Source: Armatimonadota bacterium
Lineage (GTDB): Bacteria > Armatimonadota > HRBIN16
Assembly (NCBI GenBank): GCA_026003195.1
Contig: BPGU01000001.1
Location: 124,001 to 188,000 of the forward strand
DNA: 64,000 bases
Direction of reading: 5' to 3'
In this document: positions 37,154-45,068 of the stretch, in pieces
Layout: each line of letters opens with the position of its first letter
Numbering within the stretch: the first letter of the stretch is position 1
Program-made: the position numbers and the translations under genes
Notes under the pieces: generated by a model
What the model was told of the DNA's origin: nothing
Databases searched by the model: none
What the model saw: the letters and a program-made list of their open reading frames with translations, nothing else

Positions 37154-38281
37154 TTGGGAACTGCCTATACTCCCGGTCTGGCGGTGAGCGCTCATGCTCT
37201 GATTCGCAAAACGCGGCGTTTACCTCTGAAGGGAACGGTGACGGTGCAGGAGGGGCAAGAGGTCACGCCGGACACGGTTGTCGCCCGGGCGGAGATCCCG
37301 GGCATTATGCAAACGGTGCGTGTGGCAGAGCAGCTGGGTGTGCAGCCCGACGAGCTGCCCAGGTTGCTCAAGGTGAAGGTGGGCGATGCCGTACAGGTGG
37401 GCACGGTGCTGGCGGAATCGCGAGGGCTGTTTGGTCTGTTCCGCAGCGAGGTCAAATCGCCTGTTGAAGGTACGGTAGAGCTCATCTCTGAGGTCTCCGG
37501 TCACGTGGGCATCCGCGAGAAACCGACACCGCTGGAGGTGAAAGCGTACATCGCAGGCACAGTGGTAGAGGTCATCCCGCAAGAGGGGGTTGTAGTGGAG
37601 ACGCACGGCTCGCTGGTGCAAGGTATTTTCGGCGTGGGTGGCGAGCGTCTGGGTGAGATCCAGGTGCTGGTAGACAGTCCGGACAAGCCCATTACGGACG
37701 ATATGATCACCCACGACCTTGCGGGCAAGGTGATTGTGGGAGGCAGCTTCATCCCCGGTTCCGCTTTACGCAAAGCAGGAGAGGTCGGCGTGGTAGGCAT
37801 CGTCGTGGGAGGCACGCTGGATACCGACCTGGTAGAGTTTTTGGGCTACGACATCGGGGTCGCCATCACCGGACACGAAGACATCCCTTTGACGCTGATT
37901 CTGACCGAGGGGTTCGGCGAGATCCGCATGGCGCAGCGCACCTTCAACCTGCTGCGCAGTCTGGAAGGCAGGATGGCGTCTATCAACGGGGCGACACAGA
38001 TTCGTGCGGGCGTCATCCGTCCCGAGGTGATTGTGCCTCGTGCCGAGCTGGCGAACGAGCCGCTTCCTCGCGCCGCCTTGGAGGCTCAGGTGCTGGAGGT
38101 AGGTAGCCATATACGCATCATTCGCGAGCCTTACTTTGGCAGACTGGCAACAGTCACTGCCCTGCCGCCGCAACTGGTGGAGATACCGACCGGGGCAATG
38201 GTGCGCGTTCTGGAGGCGCAGCTGGAAGATGGCGAACGGGTAGTGGTACCTCGCGCCAACGTGGAGATTATCGCCGAGTAG
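37154..38281 (+). CDS. Conserved protein with lipoyl/barrel-hybrid-like domains
   Basis: A 375-residue protein, probably MGTAYTPGLAVSAHALIRKT at its start, from a TTG with GGAGGT 7 bases upstream. The N-terminal half has two half-barrel-like segments (GTVTVQEGQEVTPDTVVARAEIPG, VKVGDAVQVGTVLAE and VKSPVEGTVELISEVSGHVGI) like biotinyl/lipoyl-type folds. A Val/Ile-rich region follows (GKVIVGGSFIPGSALRKAG, GVVGIVVGGTLD), and the end (GSHIRIIREPYFGRLATVTALP) resembles a KOW motif. No transmembrane segment is seen. I do not recognise a named family. The gene has its own promoter and a terminator, so it is a separate unit. Confidence 0.6.
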   Translation: MGTAYTPGLAVSAHALIRKTRRLPLKGTVTVQEGQEVTPDTVVARAEIPGIMQTVRVAEQLGVQPDELPRLLKVKVGDAVQVGTVLAESRGLFGLFRSEVKSPVEGTVELISEVSGHVGIREKPTPLEVKAYIAGTVVEVIPQEGVVVETHGSLVQGIFGVGGERLGEIQVLVDSPDKPITDDMITHDLAGKVIVGGSFIPGSALRKAGEVGVVGIVVGGTLDTDLVEFLGYDIGVAITGHEDIPLTLILTEGFGEIRMAQRTFNLLRSLEGRMASINGATQIRAGVIRPEVIVPRAELANEPLPRAALEAQVLEVGSHIRIIREPYFGRLATVTALPPQLVEIPTGAMVRVLEAQLEDGERVVVPRANVEIIAE

Positions 38282-38286
38282 CTGGA

Positions 38287-38314
38287 GCCCCTCTTCCAGT
38301 GGAAGAGGGGCTTT
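38287..38314 (+). terminator. Terminator hairpin before the phoB-like gene
   Basis: GCCCCTCTTCC pairs with GGAAGAGGGGC (3-base loop), followed by TTT. Only three Ts, so it is a partial terminator. Confidence 0.6.
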
Positions 38315-38329
38315 GAGGAGTGCGGGAAC

Positions 38330-39007
38330 ATGAAAATCCTGGTGGTTGATGACGAGCAGCCGCTTCTGGATGCCCTGCAGTATGCGTTAGAACGCGAAGG
38401 GTTTGAGGTGGTCACTGCTACCGATTCGGAAGACGCCCTGCAGCTTTTCGGCGAGCAGCAGCCCGACCTGGTCATTCTGGATGTGATGTTGCCCACGCGC
38501 AGCGGTTTCGAAGTGTGTCAGATTCTGCGGAAACGCAGTAGTGTGCCCATTATTATGCTCACCGCCAAGGGAGCAGAGGGCGACCGCGTAGTGGGTCTGG
38601 AAATCGGCGCGGACGACTACGTGACCAAGCCCTTCAGCATGCGCGAGCTGATAGCACGCATCAAGTCGGTGCTCAGGCGTGCATCGGCACCGGTGTCGGT
38701 GGCGGGTCCCGTGCTCAAGGCAGGTGACTTGACCCTCGACGTCAATCGATACGAAGCACGGCTAGGCGACATGCCGCTTTCTCTGTCGCCGAAAGAGTTC
38801 GAACTGCTGCGCTTCCTGATGGAACATCCCGGGCAGGTCTTTTCGCGTCAGACGCTGCTGGACCGTGTATGGGGCGAGGAGAAGTATATCGAGGAGCGCA
38901 CGGTGGACGTGCATATCCACTGGCTGCGCGAGAAAATCGAGCCCAATCCGCGCAAGCCGAAGTATCTGCTGACGGTGCGTGGTGTAGGCTACAAGTTTCG
39001 GGGATGA
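38330..39007 (+). CDS. OmpR/PhoB family response regulator
   Basis: A 225-residue regulator. The receiver domain has VDDE at residues 7-10, the phospho-acceptor in LVILDVMLP (about Asp51), LTAKG and KPFSM. The C-terminal winged helix (PLSLSPKEFELLRFLMEHPGQVFSRQ, VDVHIHWLREKIEPNP, VRGVGYKF) binds DNA. It is next to a PhoR-like kinase, 3 bases apart. It resembles phosphate-response regulators but the signal is not proven. Confidence 0.93.
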   Translation: MKILVVDDEQPLLDALQYALEREGFEVVTATDSEDALQLFGEQQPDLVILDVMLPTRSGFEVCQILRKRSSVPIIMLTAKGAEGDRVVGLEIGADDYVTKPFSMRELIARIKSVLRRASAPVSVAGPVLKAGDLTLDVNRYEARLGDMPLSLSPKEFELLRFLMEHPGQVFSRQTLLDRVWGEEKYIEERTVDVHIHWLREKIEPNPRKPKYLLTVRGVGYKFRG

Positions 39008-39010
39008 GCC

Positions 39011-40219
39011 ATGATAGAGTGGTTGCCATGGCTACTGATGCTGGCGATAGGCATCGTGGCTATGGTGCTCTTGGTGAAACAGCATCGCCTGGAGGAACAG
39101 ATAGCCCCTGTGCAGCGGCGATGCGACGAACTCGTGGAGGAACTTCACTACTACCGTTCGCTCCTTCAGTACGTGATGGATTCTCTGCAGGATGCGGTCG
39201 CGCTGGTGACGGCGGAAGGTGTGGTCGCCTCTGCCAATCCCGCTGCGACGCGCCTGCTGGGGGAGGGGCTTTTGGGGCAGTCTCTGCTGCAACGCACCCT
39301 GTGCTATGATCTCCACCTCCTACTGACCCGCTGTGTGCAAACACAGCGTCCCCAACACGCAGAGCTCAGGCTGAACCACCCTCACCCCCGCACGGTATTT
39401 GTGCGTATCCTGCCGCTACCTACCGCACCCCATGCGGCAGAAGCAACCTATCTGGTGGTATTGACGGACATCAGCGAGCTGCGACGTCTGGAGCAGATTC
39501 GGAGCGATTTCGTCGCCAACGTCTCACACGAACTGCGCACTCCGCTGGCTTCCATCCGCGCCAACGCCGAAGCCTTGCTGGACAACCCTACCGATGACCT
39601 TGCCACTCAACAGAGGTTTCTGAACACTATCGTACAGCAAACTGAACGGCTGACCCGCATGACCGAAGACTTGCTGGTGCTGGCGAAGGTGGAAGCACGT
39701 CCGATACCTATCACTCAAGAGATCCATCTGCAAGAGCTGGTGCGCTCACTGGTAGAGCAGATCCACGCACAGGCTGAAGAGGCGCAGGTACAGGTGTTGA
39801 TGGACATTCCAGAGGGCTTCATCGTCTGCGCCCAGCGTGACCAGCTGGAACAGATTCTGTGGAACCTAATGGACAACGCGATCAAGTACAACCGTCGTGG
39901 TGGGCAGGTGCGCATTCGGGCGCAAAAGACGCCAGAGGGGAGCGAAATCATCGTCGAAGATACCGGTATCGGCATCCCGCACGAGCATCTGGAACGCATC
40001 TTCGAGCGGTTCTACCGGGTGGACAAGGCGCGCAGCCGCGCCAAAGGCGGTACCGGGTTGGGGCTTTCTATCGTGAAACACCTGGTGGAAGCGCATGGAG
40101 GGCGAGTGTGGGTGGAAAGCGAATGGGGAGTGGGCAGCCGGTTCGGTGTGGTTCTGCCCGATAGCCGCGCAGAACGCGAAGGTGTGCCAAAAGGCGAAGC
40201 TGCTGGCAAATCATGGTAG
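39011..40219 (+). CDS. PhoR-like sensor histidine kinase
   Basis: A 402-residue kinase. One N-terminal transmembrane helix (WLPWLLMLAIGIVAMVLLV) is followed by a coiled segment and a PAS domain (SLQDAVALVTAEGVVASANPAATRLLG). The H-box is FVANVSHELRTPLASI. The ATPase domain has LMDNAIKYN (N box), EDTGIGIP (G1), ERFYRVDKARS (F) and GGTGLGLSIV (G2). It lacks a large extracellular sensor, like PhoR proteins that sense through partners. It is paired with the response regulator upstream. Confidence 0.93.
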   Translation: MIEWLPWLLMLAIGIVAMVLLVKQHRLEEQIAPVQRRCDELVEELHYYRSLLQYVMDSLQDAVALVTAEGVVASANPAATRLLGEGLLGQSLLQRTLCYDLHLLLTRCVQTQRPQHAELRLNHPHPRTVFVRILPLPTAPHAAEATYLVVLTDISELRRLEQIRSDFVANVSHELRTPLASIRANAEALLDNPTDDLATQQRFLNTIVQQTERLTRMTEDLLVLAKVEARPIPITQEIHLQELVRSLVEQIHAQAEEAQVQVLMDIPEGFIVCAQRDQLEQILWNLMDNAIKYNRRGGQVRIRAQKTPEGSEIIVEDTGIGIPHEHLERIFERFYRVDKARSRAKGGTGLGLSIVKHLVEAHGGRVWVESEWGVGSRFGVVLPDSRAEREGVPKGEAAGKSW

Positions 40220-40258
40220 GAATGTGCCCCCCGTGTCCTGAATTTTTACTCTCAACCT

Positions 40259-40372
40259 CTGGAGGGCGAGGCTCCCACCGAGCCGTTGGTGTTGGAACCT
40301 AACCCCCAACCCCCTTCCCTGCGAGGGAAGGGGCAATCCCCTCTCCCTGTGGGAGAGGGGACGGGGGAGAGG
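40259..40372. repeat. Type B arm followed by two type A hairpins
   Basis: A single 26-base type B arm (CTGGAGGGCGAGGCTCCCAC...) and two C-rich hairpins, CCCCTTCCCT/AGGGAAGGGG and CCCCTCTCCC/GGGAGAGGGG. It lies just after the sensor kinase gene. Confidence 0.8.
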
Positions 40373-40415
40373 TGGAATCTTCCGAAAATTCCCCCCCACT
40401 CCCAAGCAAAAACGC

Positions 40416-40643
40416 TTGACAACGACGCAGAGATGTCCTATCGTGCAAGCGGTGGTGCAGATCCCATCGTGTGGCGCAAATCTCCAGAGGACGACGAGTG
40501 CCCTGTATCTGCAGGGCCTCTCTCTGGTACGTCGAAACAGTGAATGGCATCACTTTGACCCGCTGGGCACGGCGGGGGTGATCGCGAACGGGAGCGCGCA
40601 GGTGGTGAGCCGCAACCTGTATGACCTGTTCGGGGGGGCGGTA
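40416..40643 (+). pseudogene. Remnant of an RHS/YD-repeat protein
   Basis: About 50 residues match the core-domain edge of RHS proteins: LYLQGLSLVRRNSEWHHFD, then PLGTAGVIANGSAQVVSR and NLYDLFG. The usual YD-repeat body before it and the toxin-tip region after it are absent, and no start with a ribosome-binding site precedes it. The frame runs on into unrelated DNA. This is a decayed fragment, lying within the repeat-rich island. Confidence 0.6.
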
Positions 40644-40733
40644 TCAACAGGTATCCCATTTTGTAAAAGTGATATGGCCTATCATAAACCCGCCAATGAA
40701 CCCACTGCGTTTCTAAAAAAGGAGGTGGGTTCA

Positions 40734-41000
40734 GTGCTTCATCGCCTGCCTCTTGTCTTGAACGCGGTTTGCCTTGCAGTGTGCATCTTGGCACTGGTGG
40801 CAGCTCATGTTCGGGGACGGGTACTGTGCCTTGTTCGTGAACTGGCTCCAGGCATGAGCGAGCATGAGGTCGTGCAGGCAATCGGTCTACCCGATGCGGT
40901 CTACGAACCTTCGCAGCAGAAAGAAGTCTATCGAATGTACGTCACGAAGCCGCTTATACCCTCCAAAGGGCAGATGTGGACATACGATATATGGATGTAA
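40734..41000 (+). CDS. Small membrane-anchored protein with BamE-like fold
   Basis: An 88-residue protein from a GTG with AAAAAAGGAGGTG upstream. It has one N-terminal hydrophobic segment (LVLNAVCLAVCILALVAAHV), then a short domain VRELAPGMSEHEVVQAIGLPDAVYEPS that resembles the SmpA/BamE-type small outer-membrane-assembly fold (GMSxxEVxxxLGxPD). The open frame extends back through the RHS remnant, but the strong ribosome-binding site marks this start. The role is unknown. Confidence 0.6.
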   Translation: MLHRLPLVLNAVCLAVCILALVAAHVRGRVLCLVRELAPGMSEHEVVQAIGLPDAVYEPSQQKEVYRMYVTKPLIPSKGQMWTYDIWM

Positions 41001-41094
41001 CGACTGGTAGTCCATTTCGGCAAGGACCACCGGGTAGCTTATGTAGTGCTGACGTATACATAAGATGAAGGATATTGTCGGGACATTCTTCCTG

Positions 41095-41406
41095 GTAGTC
41101 TGTCAAGGTTCTATCTTGCAATATCGATGTTGCCTTTTCAGATGGTGCGAACTACTTTCGTCATGCTGATCGTCAGCGAAGCATCTCCAAGTGTTGCTAC
41201 AGTGAGATTCTTCGCTTGCGCTCAGAATGCCCAGACCAACCTCACCCCCGTCCACTCTCCTATGAGGAGAGGGGCGATGGTGGTTCCCCCTTCCCTCGCA
41301 GGGCAGGAAGCCAGGCGGTTAGGTGGAGAAATCAATGGCGTACAACGGCTCGGCGGGAGCCTCGTCCCCTACAGGGTGAAGGCGAGGATCATACTTGACA
41401 GACTAC
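41095..41406. repeat. Repeat island: type C, A and B modules between inverted TTGACAGACTAC ends
   Basis: GTAGTCTGTCAA (41095-41106) and TTGACAGACTAC (41395-41406) are exact inverted copies. Inside lie an imperfect 26-base inverted pair (41162-41187 and 41204-41229, with AGCGAAG and CTTCGCT cores), CAGACCAACCTCACCCCC plus type A hairpins (41232-41315), and a partial type B arm (41347-41364). No gene is seen. The right-hand TTGACA could also be a -35 for the next gene. Confidence 0.6.
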
Positions 41407-41448
41407 TACTGGGGCTAAAGTACAAGCATCTTACCGAGGTTGGGTAGA

Positions 41449-42204
41449 GTGGAAGTTGCGTTGATGTGCCTGGCATCGCTCGGCGCAGGCTTTTTCGATG
41501 CCATCGTGGGAGGTGGGGGACTTATTCAGATACCCGCTTTGCTCCTGCTCTTCCCCCAGTTCGCTCCGGCGACCGTGCTGGGAACGAATAAGCTGATTTC
41601 CATCAGCGGGACGACGGTGGCAGCGTGGCAATACGCCCGAGGCGGGCATGTGCAATGGCGAACCCTGCGCATACCCATTGTGGCAGCGTTTCTCGGTTCG
41701 GCTGCAGGGGCGAGGCTGGCGGGGCATCTCAGCGCGTCCGTGATGCGCCCGCTGGTCGTGGTATTGCTTGTCGCGGTGTGGGTATACACGTGGCAACGGA
41801 AGGAGTTGGGGCTGGTCAAACGCCATCCCGCTACCTCATACCCCCCGGAATGGGTTACCTCCCTCATCGCGCTGGTGGTGGGGATGTACGATGGCTTCTT
41901 TGGACCGGGCACGGGCAGTTTCATGATGTTTGGCATGACCGCGCTGTTGGGGATGGAGTTTTTGCAGGCGACGGCGCATACCAAAGTGCTGAACTGGACA
42001 ACGAACCTCGCCGCGCTGGTCACTTTCGGCTGGCAGGGGCATGTGCAGTGGCTGTTCGCGATACCGTTTGTGGCGTCGAATGTGTTGGGTGGATGGTTGG
42101 GCAGTCGCCTGGCGATGCGCCGCGGTAGCCCGTTCATCCGCAAGTTCTTCCTCTGGGTAGTCGCGGCGATATTGGCGAGGTTGATTTGGGATACGTGGAG
42201 GTAG
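41449..42204 (+). CDS. TSUP family transporter (TauE/SafE-like)
   Basis: A 251-residue membrane protein with the two duplicated halves of the sulfite-exporter TauE/SafE family: GAGFFDAIVGGGGLIQIPALLL with LGTNKLISISGT, and VGMYDGFFGPGTGSFMMF with HTKVLNWTTNLAALVTF. Eight or so transmembrane helices. The substrate may be sulfonate, sulfite or another organic anion. The start is uncertain: GTG here has GAGG 9 bases upstream, with TTG three codons earlier and ATG five codons later as alternatives. Confidence 0.9.
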   Translation: MEVALMCLASLGAGFFDAIVGGGGLIQIPALLLLFPQFAPATVLGTNKLISISGTTVAAWQYARGGHVQWRTLRIPIVAAFLGSAAGARLAGHLSASVMRPLVVVLLVAVWVYTWQRKELGLVKRHPATSYPPEWVTSLIALVVGMYDGFFGPGTGSFMMFGMTALLGMEFLQATAHTKVLNWTTNLAALVTFGWQGHVQWLFAIPFVASNVLGGWLGSRLAMRRGSPFIRKFFLWVVAAILARLIWDTWR

Positions 42205-42205
42205 G

Positions 42206-43375
42206 CTACAGCGGGTTCACTGGCTCCCCGTTTCGGCGTACCTCAAAATGCAGGTGGGGTCCTGTTGCCAGCCCCGTTGCACCTACGTAGCCGATGACCT
42301 GTCCCTGTTTCACCGTTTGCCCTTCGCCGACAGCCAGCGCAGAGCAGTGGCCGTACAGTGTGGCGACGCCCCCGCCGTGGTCAATAATCACCGTGTTTCC
42401 ATAGCCGCGTCGGTAGCCGGCGAAAACCACCTCGCCGTCCGCTGCCGCTTTGATGGGCGTGCCGTATGGCGCAGCGATATCGACGCCATTGTGCATCCGG
42501 TTGACCTTCAGGATGGGGTGGAAGCGCATGCCGAAACCGGAGACAATCGCGCCGTTGACCGGACGGATAAACCCTCCTCGGAAGGGTCGGGCAAGGCGTG
42601 CTTGTCCGCGTGGGGTTTGCTCCATCGCCCGCAGCATGGCGGCAATCTGGCGAGATTCCTCCTCCCACTCATCCAGCGCCTGCTCCTTCAGCTCGCGGTC
42701 GCGGGCGATGTCCTGCAGGATCTCGCGTTTGGCTTCCGTCTGCTGATGGAGCCGAACGGTTTGTTGTGCCAGCTCTGCTTCCAGCCGAGCTATCTCTTGT
42801 GCCTGTTTGTCCAGCTGCGCCTTTGCCTGAGCGACCTCCTCCTTGTCTTGCTGGATGGCAAGCACCAGGCGCGAGTCTGCTCGCGCGATACGCCCCAGCA
42901 CGTACGAACGACTGATGAGGTCGTGCACATCGCGCGAACCCAGCAACACCCGTACGGTACTGGCATTGCCCTGCTGATACGCCACGCGCACGCGGCGGGC
43001 GAGAAGTTGCTGGCGCTGCTGCAAACGCTGTTCCAGCTCCTTCAGACGCGCGGCGGTTTTGCGCTGTAACGAGCGCACAGTATCCAGGCGCGCCCGTACC
43101 GTGCGCAGCCGCTTGCGGGTGGCGTCCAGCTGCTGTTCGGTAGCCAGCAGGTCGGCGGTGATAGCGCGCTCTCGTCGGCGAATCTGGCGGATTTCGGCGC
43201 GCGCCTGCCGGATCTGCTTCTGAACGGTCGCCAGCTTTTTCTGTAGTTCGGTTTTGCTGGCAGGGGCAGGCTTAGAGGATTTCGAAGGCGATTGCTGCGG
43301 TGGCTTTGCCATCGCTGCGGATACGGTCGCGAGAACGATTACCAGACTAACCAGCCATCCCCATCGTAACCCCAT
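42206..43375 (-). CDS. EnvC-like murein hydrolase activator, M23 domain
   Basis: A 389-residue exported protein. After a signal peptide (LVSLVIVLATVSAAMA) come about 200 residues of coiled coil (LQKKLATVQKQIRQARAEIRQI and on), then an M23 LytM domain: GFGMRFHPILKVNRMHNGVDIAAPYGTPI, DHGGGVATLYGH and GPHLHFEVR. The residues for zinc (H..D, HxH) are present, so it may be an active peptidase rather than only an activator. It is the last gene after ftsE-ftsX, the classic partner set. The ATG preceded by GGGGGTG is chosen. Confidence 0.9.
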   Translation of the reverse strand: MGLRWGWLVSLVIVLATVSAAMAKPPQQSPSKSSKPAPASKTELQKKLATVQKQIRQARAEIRQIRRRERAITADLLATEQQLDATRKRLRTVRARLDTVRSLQRKTAARLKELEQRLQQRQQLLARRVRVAYQQGNASTVRVLLGSRDVHDLISRSYVLGRIARADSRLVLAIQQDKEEVAQAKAQLDKQAQEIARLEAELAQQTVRLHQQTEAKREILQDIARDRELKEQALDEWEEESRQIAAMLRAMEQTPRGQARLARPFRGGFIRPVNGAIVSGFGMRFHPILKVNRMHNGVDIAAPYGTPIKAAADGEVVFAGYRRGYGNTVIIDHGGGVATLYGHCSALAVGEGQTVKQGQVIGYVGATGLATGPHLHFEVRRNGEPVNPL

Positions 43376-43392
43376 GATGCACCCCCATGCAT

Positions 43393-44277
43393 TTACACTG
43401 CCTGCAGGTATTTTCGGACGGAGAGCGTACTCACCGCACCCCCAATCGCCGCGCCCAAAAGAGTCAGCACCAGGAACACCACCCACACCGGCATCGGTGA
43501 GCCGCCCAGGCTGTCGATAAACACCAGCTTACGCATCACGAAATGTGAGACCAGCCTGGACACCCCGAAAATCAACCCACAGGCAATCCACGCCCCCAGC
43601 ACGCCCTGCACGACCCCTTCCAGCACGAACGGCGTGCGGATGGTGCCCGCCGTGGCTCCGATGAGCTGCATGATGCGTATTTCCCGACGGCGGGCAAAGA
43701 CCGTCAGGCGGATAGCGTTATAGATAATGATACTGGTGGCAATCAGCAGCAGAACGGTTCCGCCGATGCCAATCCAGCGCACCACCGTTGCCACCGACAG
43801 GATGATGTCCACCTCTTCTTTGGCGTCGCGTACGGCGTCCACTTCAGGCAGGCTCTTGAGCCACGTGCTGACCGCCCCCGTGCGCGACGGGTCTTTGACC
43901 TGGATAACGAAGCTGTCGGGCAATGGGTTATACGGCAATGCGGCGGTAATCTCCTGCTGCAGCTCCTTCTGGAACTCGGGCCACGCCTGTTCTTTGGGCT
44001 TGAAGGTGACCTGCGCGATGTCGGGATGCTTTTCCAACTGCTTGTGCAGCTCCTGTGCTCGCTGGCGCGAGACGTGATCTTTCAGGAACACATCGATGGC
44101 GAACTTGGGGGGCAGGCTCTTCGCCAGGTTCTCCAGTCGCCAGACGATGAGTCCGAAGCCACCGAACACCGCCAGCGCGAGCGCCACCGTGCCGATAGCC
44201 GCTAGCGTCATCAAGCCATTACGCCGCAGGTTGACCAGAGCCTCTTCCACCAGAAACTCCACATGGCTAAGGTTCAT
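43393..44277 (-). CDS. ftsX: Cell division protein FtsX
   Basis: A 294-residue membrane component of the FtsEX complex, which controls peptidoglycan hydrolases during division. It has an N-terminal membrane helix (GLMTLAAIGTVALALAVFGGFGLIVW), an extracellular domain (FLKDHVSRQRAQELHKQLEKHPDIAQVTFKPKEQA), and three C-terminal helices with the FtsX-permease motif (RRREIRIMQLIGATAGTIRTPFVLEGVVQG). It overlaps ftsE by 11 bases. The downstream M23 gene is probably its periplasmic partner. Confidence 0.95.
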   Translation of the reverse strand: MNLSHVEFLVEEALVNLRRNGLMTLAAIGTVALALAVFGGFGLIVWRLENLAKSLPPKFAIDVFLKDHVSRQRAQELHKQLEKHPDIAQVTFKPKEQAWPEFQKELQQEITAALPYNPLPDSFVIQVKDPSRTGAVSTWLKSLPEVDAVRDAKEEVDIILSVATVVRWIGIGGTVLLLIATSIIIYNAIRLTVFARRREIRIMQLIGATAGTIRTPFVLEGVVQGVLGAWIACGLIFGVSRLVSHFVMRKLVFIDSLGGSPMPVWVVFLVLTLLGAAIGGAVSTLSVRKYLQAV

Positions 44278-44953
44278 GCGCGTACACCCCGCACGGAACG
44301 TCACTGACAATCGTGCCTCTATCCAGCATCACCACGCGCTTGCGCATTCGGTCTATCACATACTTGTCGTGGCTGGCGACGAGCACGGTTGTGCCGCGGA
44401 TATTGATGTGGCTGAGCAGCTGCATGATGTCCCAGGAGGTATCCGGGTCCAGGTTGCCCGTCGGCTCATCCGCCAGAAGCAGGGGCGGGTCGTTGGCGAT
44501 AGCGCGGGCGATGGCGACCCGCTGGGCTTCGCCTCCCGATAGCTGAGCGGGGAAACTATCGCATCGGCGCAACAGTCCCACCAGCTCGATCGCATTGGCA
44601 GTGCGCTTACGAATCTCCTTGCGCGGCAGCCCCAGCACCCGCAGAGCAAACGCCACATTCTCCCACACCGTCTTGTTGGGCAGCAGTCCGAAATCCTGGA
44701 AGACCACACCCATCATGCGGCGGTAGTAGGGCACTTCGTGGGGGGGAATCTCGGCGACATTGCGTCCCGCCACGATGACCTTGCCCTGTGTCGGCAGCAC
44801 CTCGCGCGTGATGAGTCTGAGCAGGGTAGACTTTCCCGCGCCCGTGGCCCCTACCAGAAACACGAACTCCCCCTTCTCCACGCGCAGGTTGATGTTTCGG
44901 AGCGCGTGTACGCCGTTAGGATATGTCACCGAAGCTTCCTGTATCTCGATCAT
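44267..44953 (-). CDS. ftsE: Cell division ATP-binding protein FtsE
   Basis: A 228-residue ABC ATPase: Walker A GATGAGKST, Q-loop VFQDFGLLP, signature LSGGEAQRVAIARAIA, Walker B LLLADEPTGNLDP and H-loop VASHDKYV. TVWENVAFAL and the YPNGVHALRNINL start are typical of FtsE. The ATG giving MIEIQEASV is chosen; no Shine-Dalgarno is obvious. Divergent from the secreted protein gene upstream. Confidence 0.95.
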   Translation of the reverse strand: MIEIQEASVTYPNGVHALRNINLRVEKGEFVFLVGATGAGKSTLLRLITREVLPTQGKVIVAGRNVAEIPPHEVPYYRRMMGVVFQDFGLLPNKTVWENVAFALRVLGLPRKEIRKRTANAIELVGLLRRCDSFPAQLSGGEAQRVAIARAIANDPPLLLADEPTGNLDPDTSWDIMQLLSHINIRGTTVLVASHDKYVIDRMRKRVVMLDRGTIVSDVPCGVYAHEP

Positions 44954-45068
44954 GGTGCTACTGTTGCTATGGTATGGTTCGCAACCGGGGTGGCAAAAAC
45001 CTTCGGCAGGAACAACAACCGCGTACGGCGAAAGCGTATGCAGAAATTCATGCAAAAGGGTGAGCAGT

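Noticed and set aside
44760-45068. Extended N-terminus of the secreted GH-like protein
   Set aside because: The upstream part of the frame overlaps ftsE antisense, and a signal peptide begins right at the inner GTG with a ribosome-binding site.
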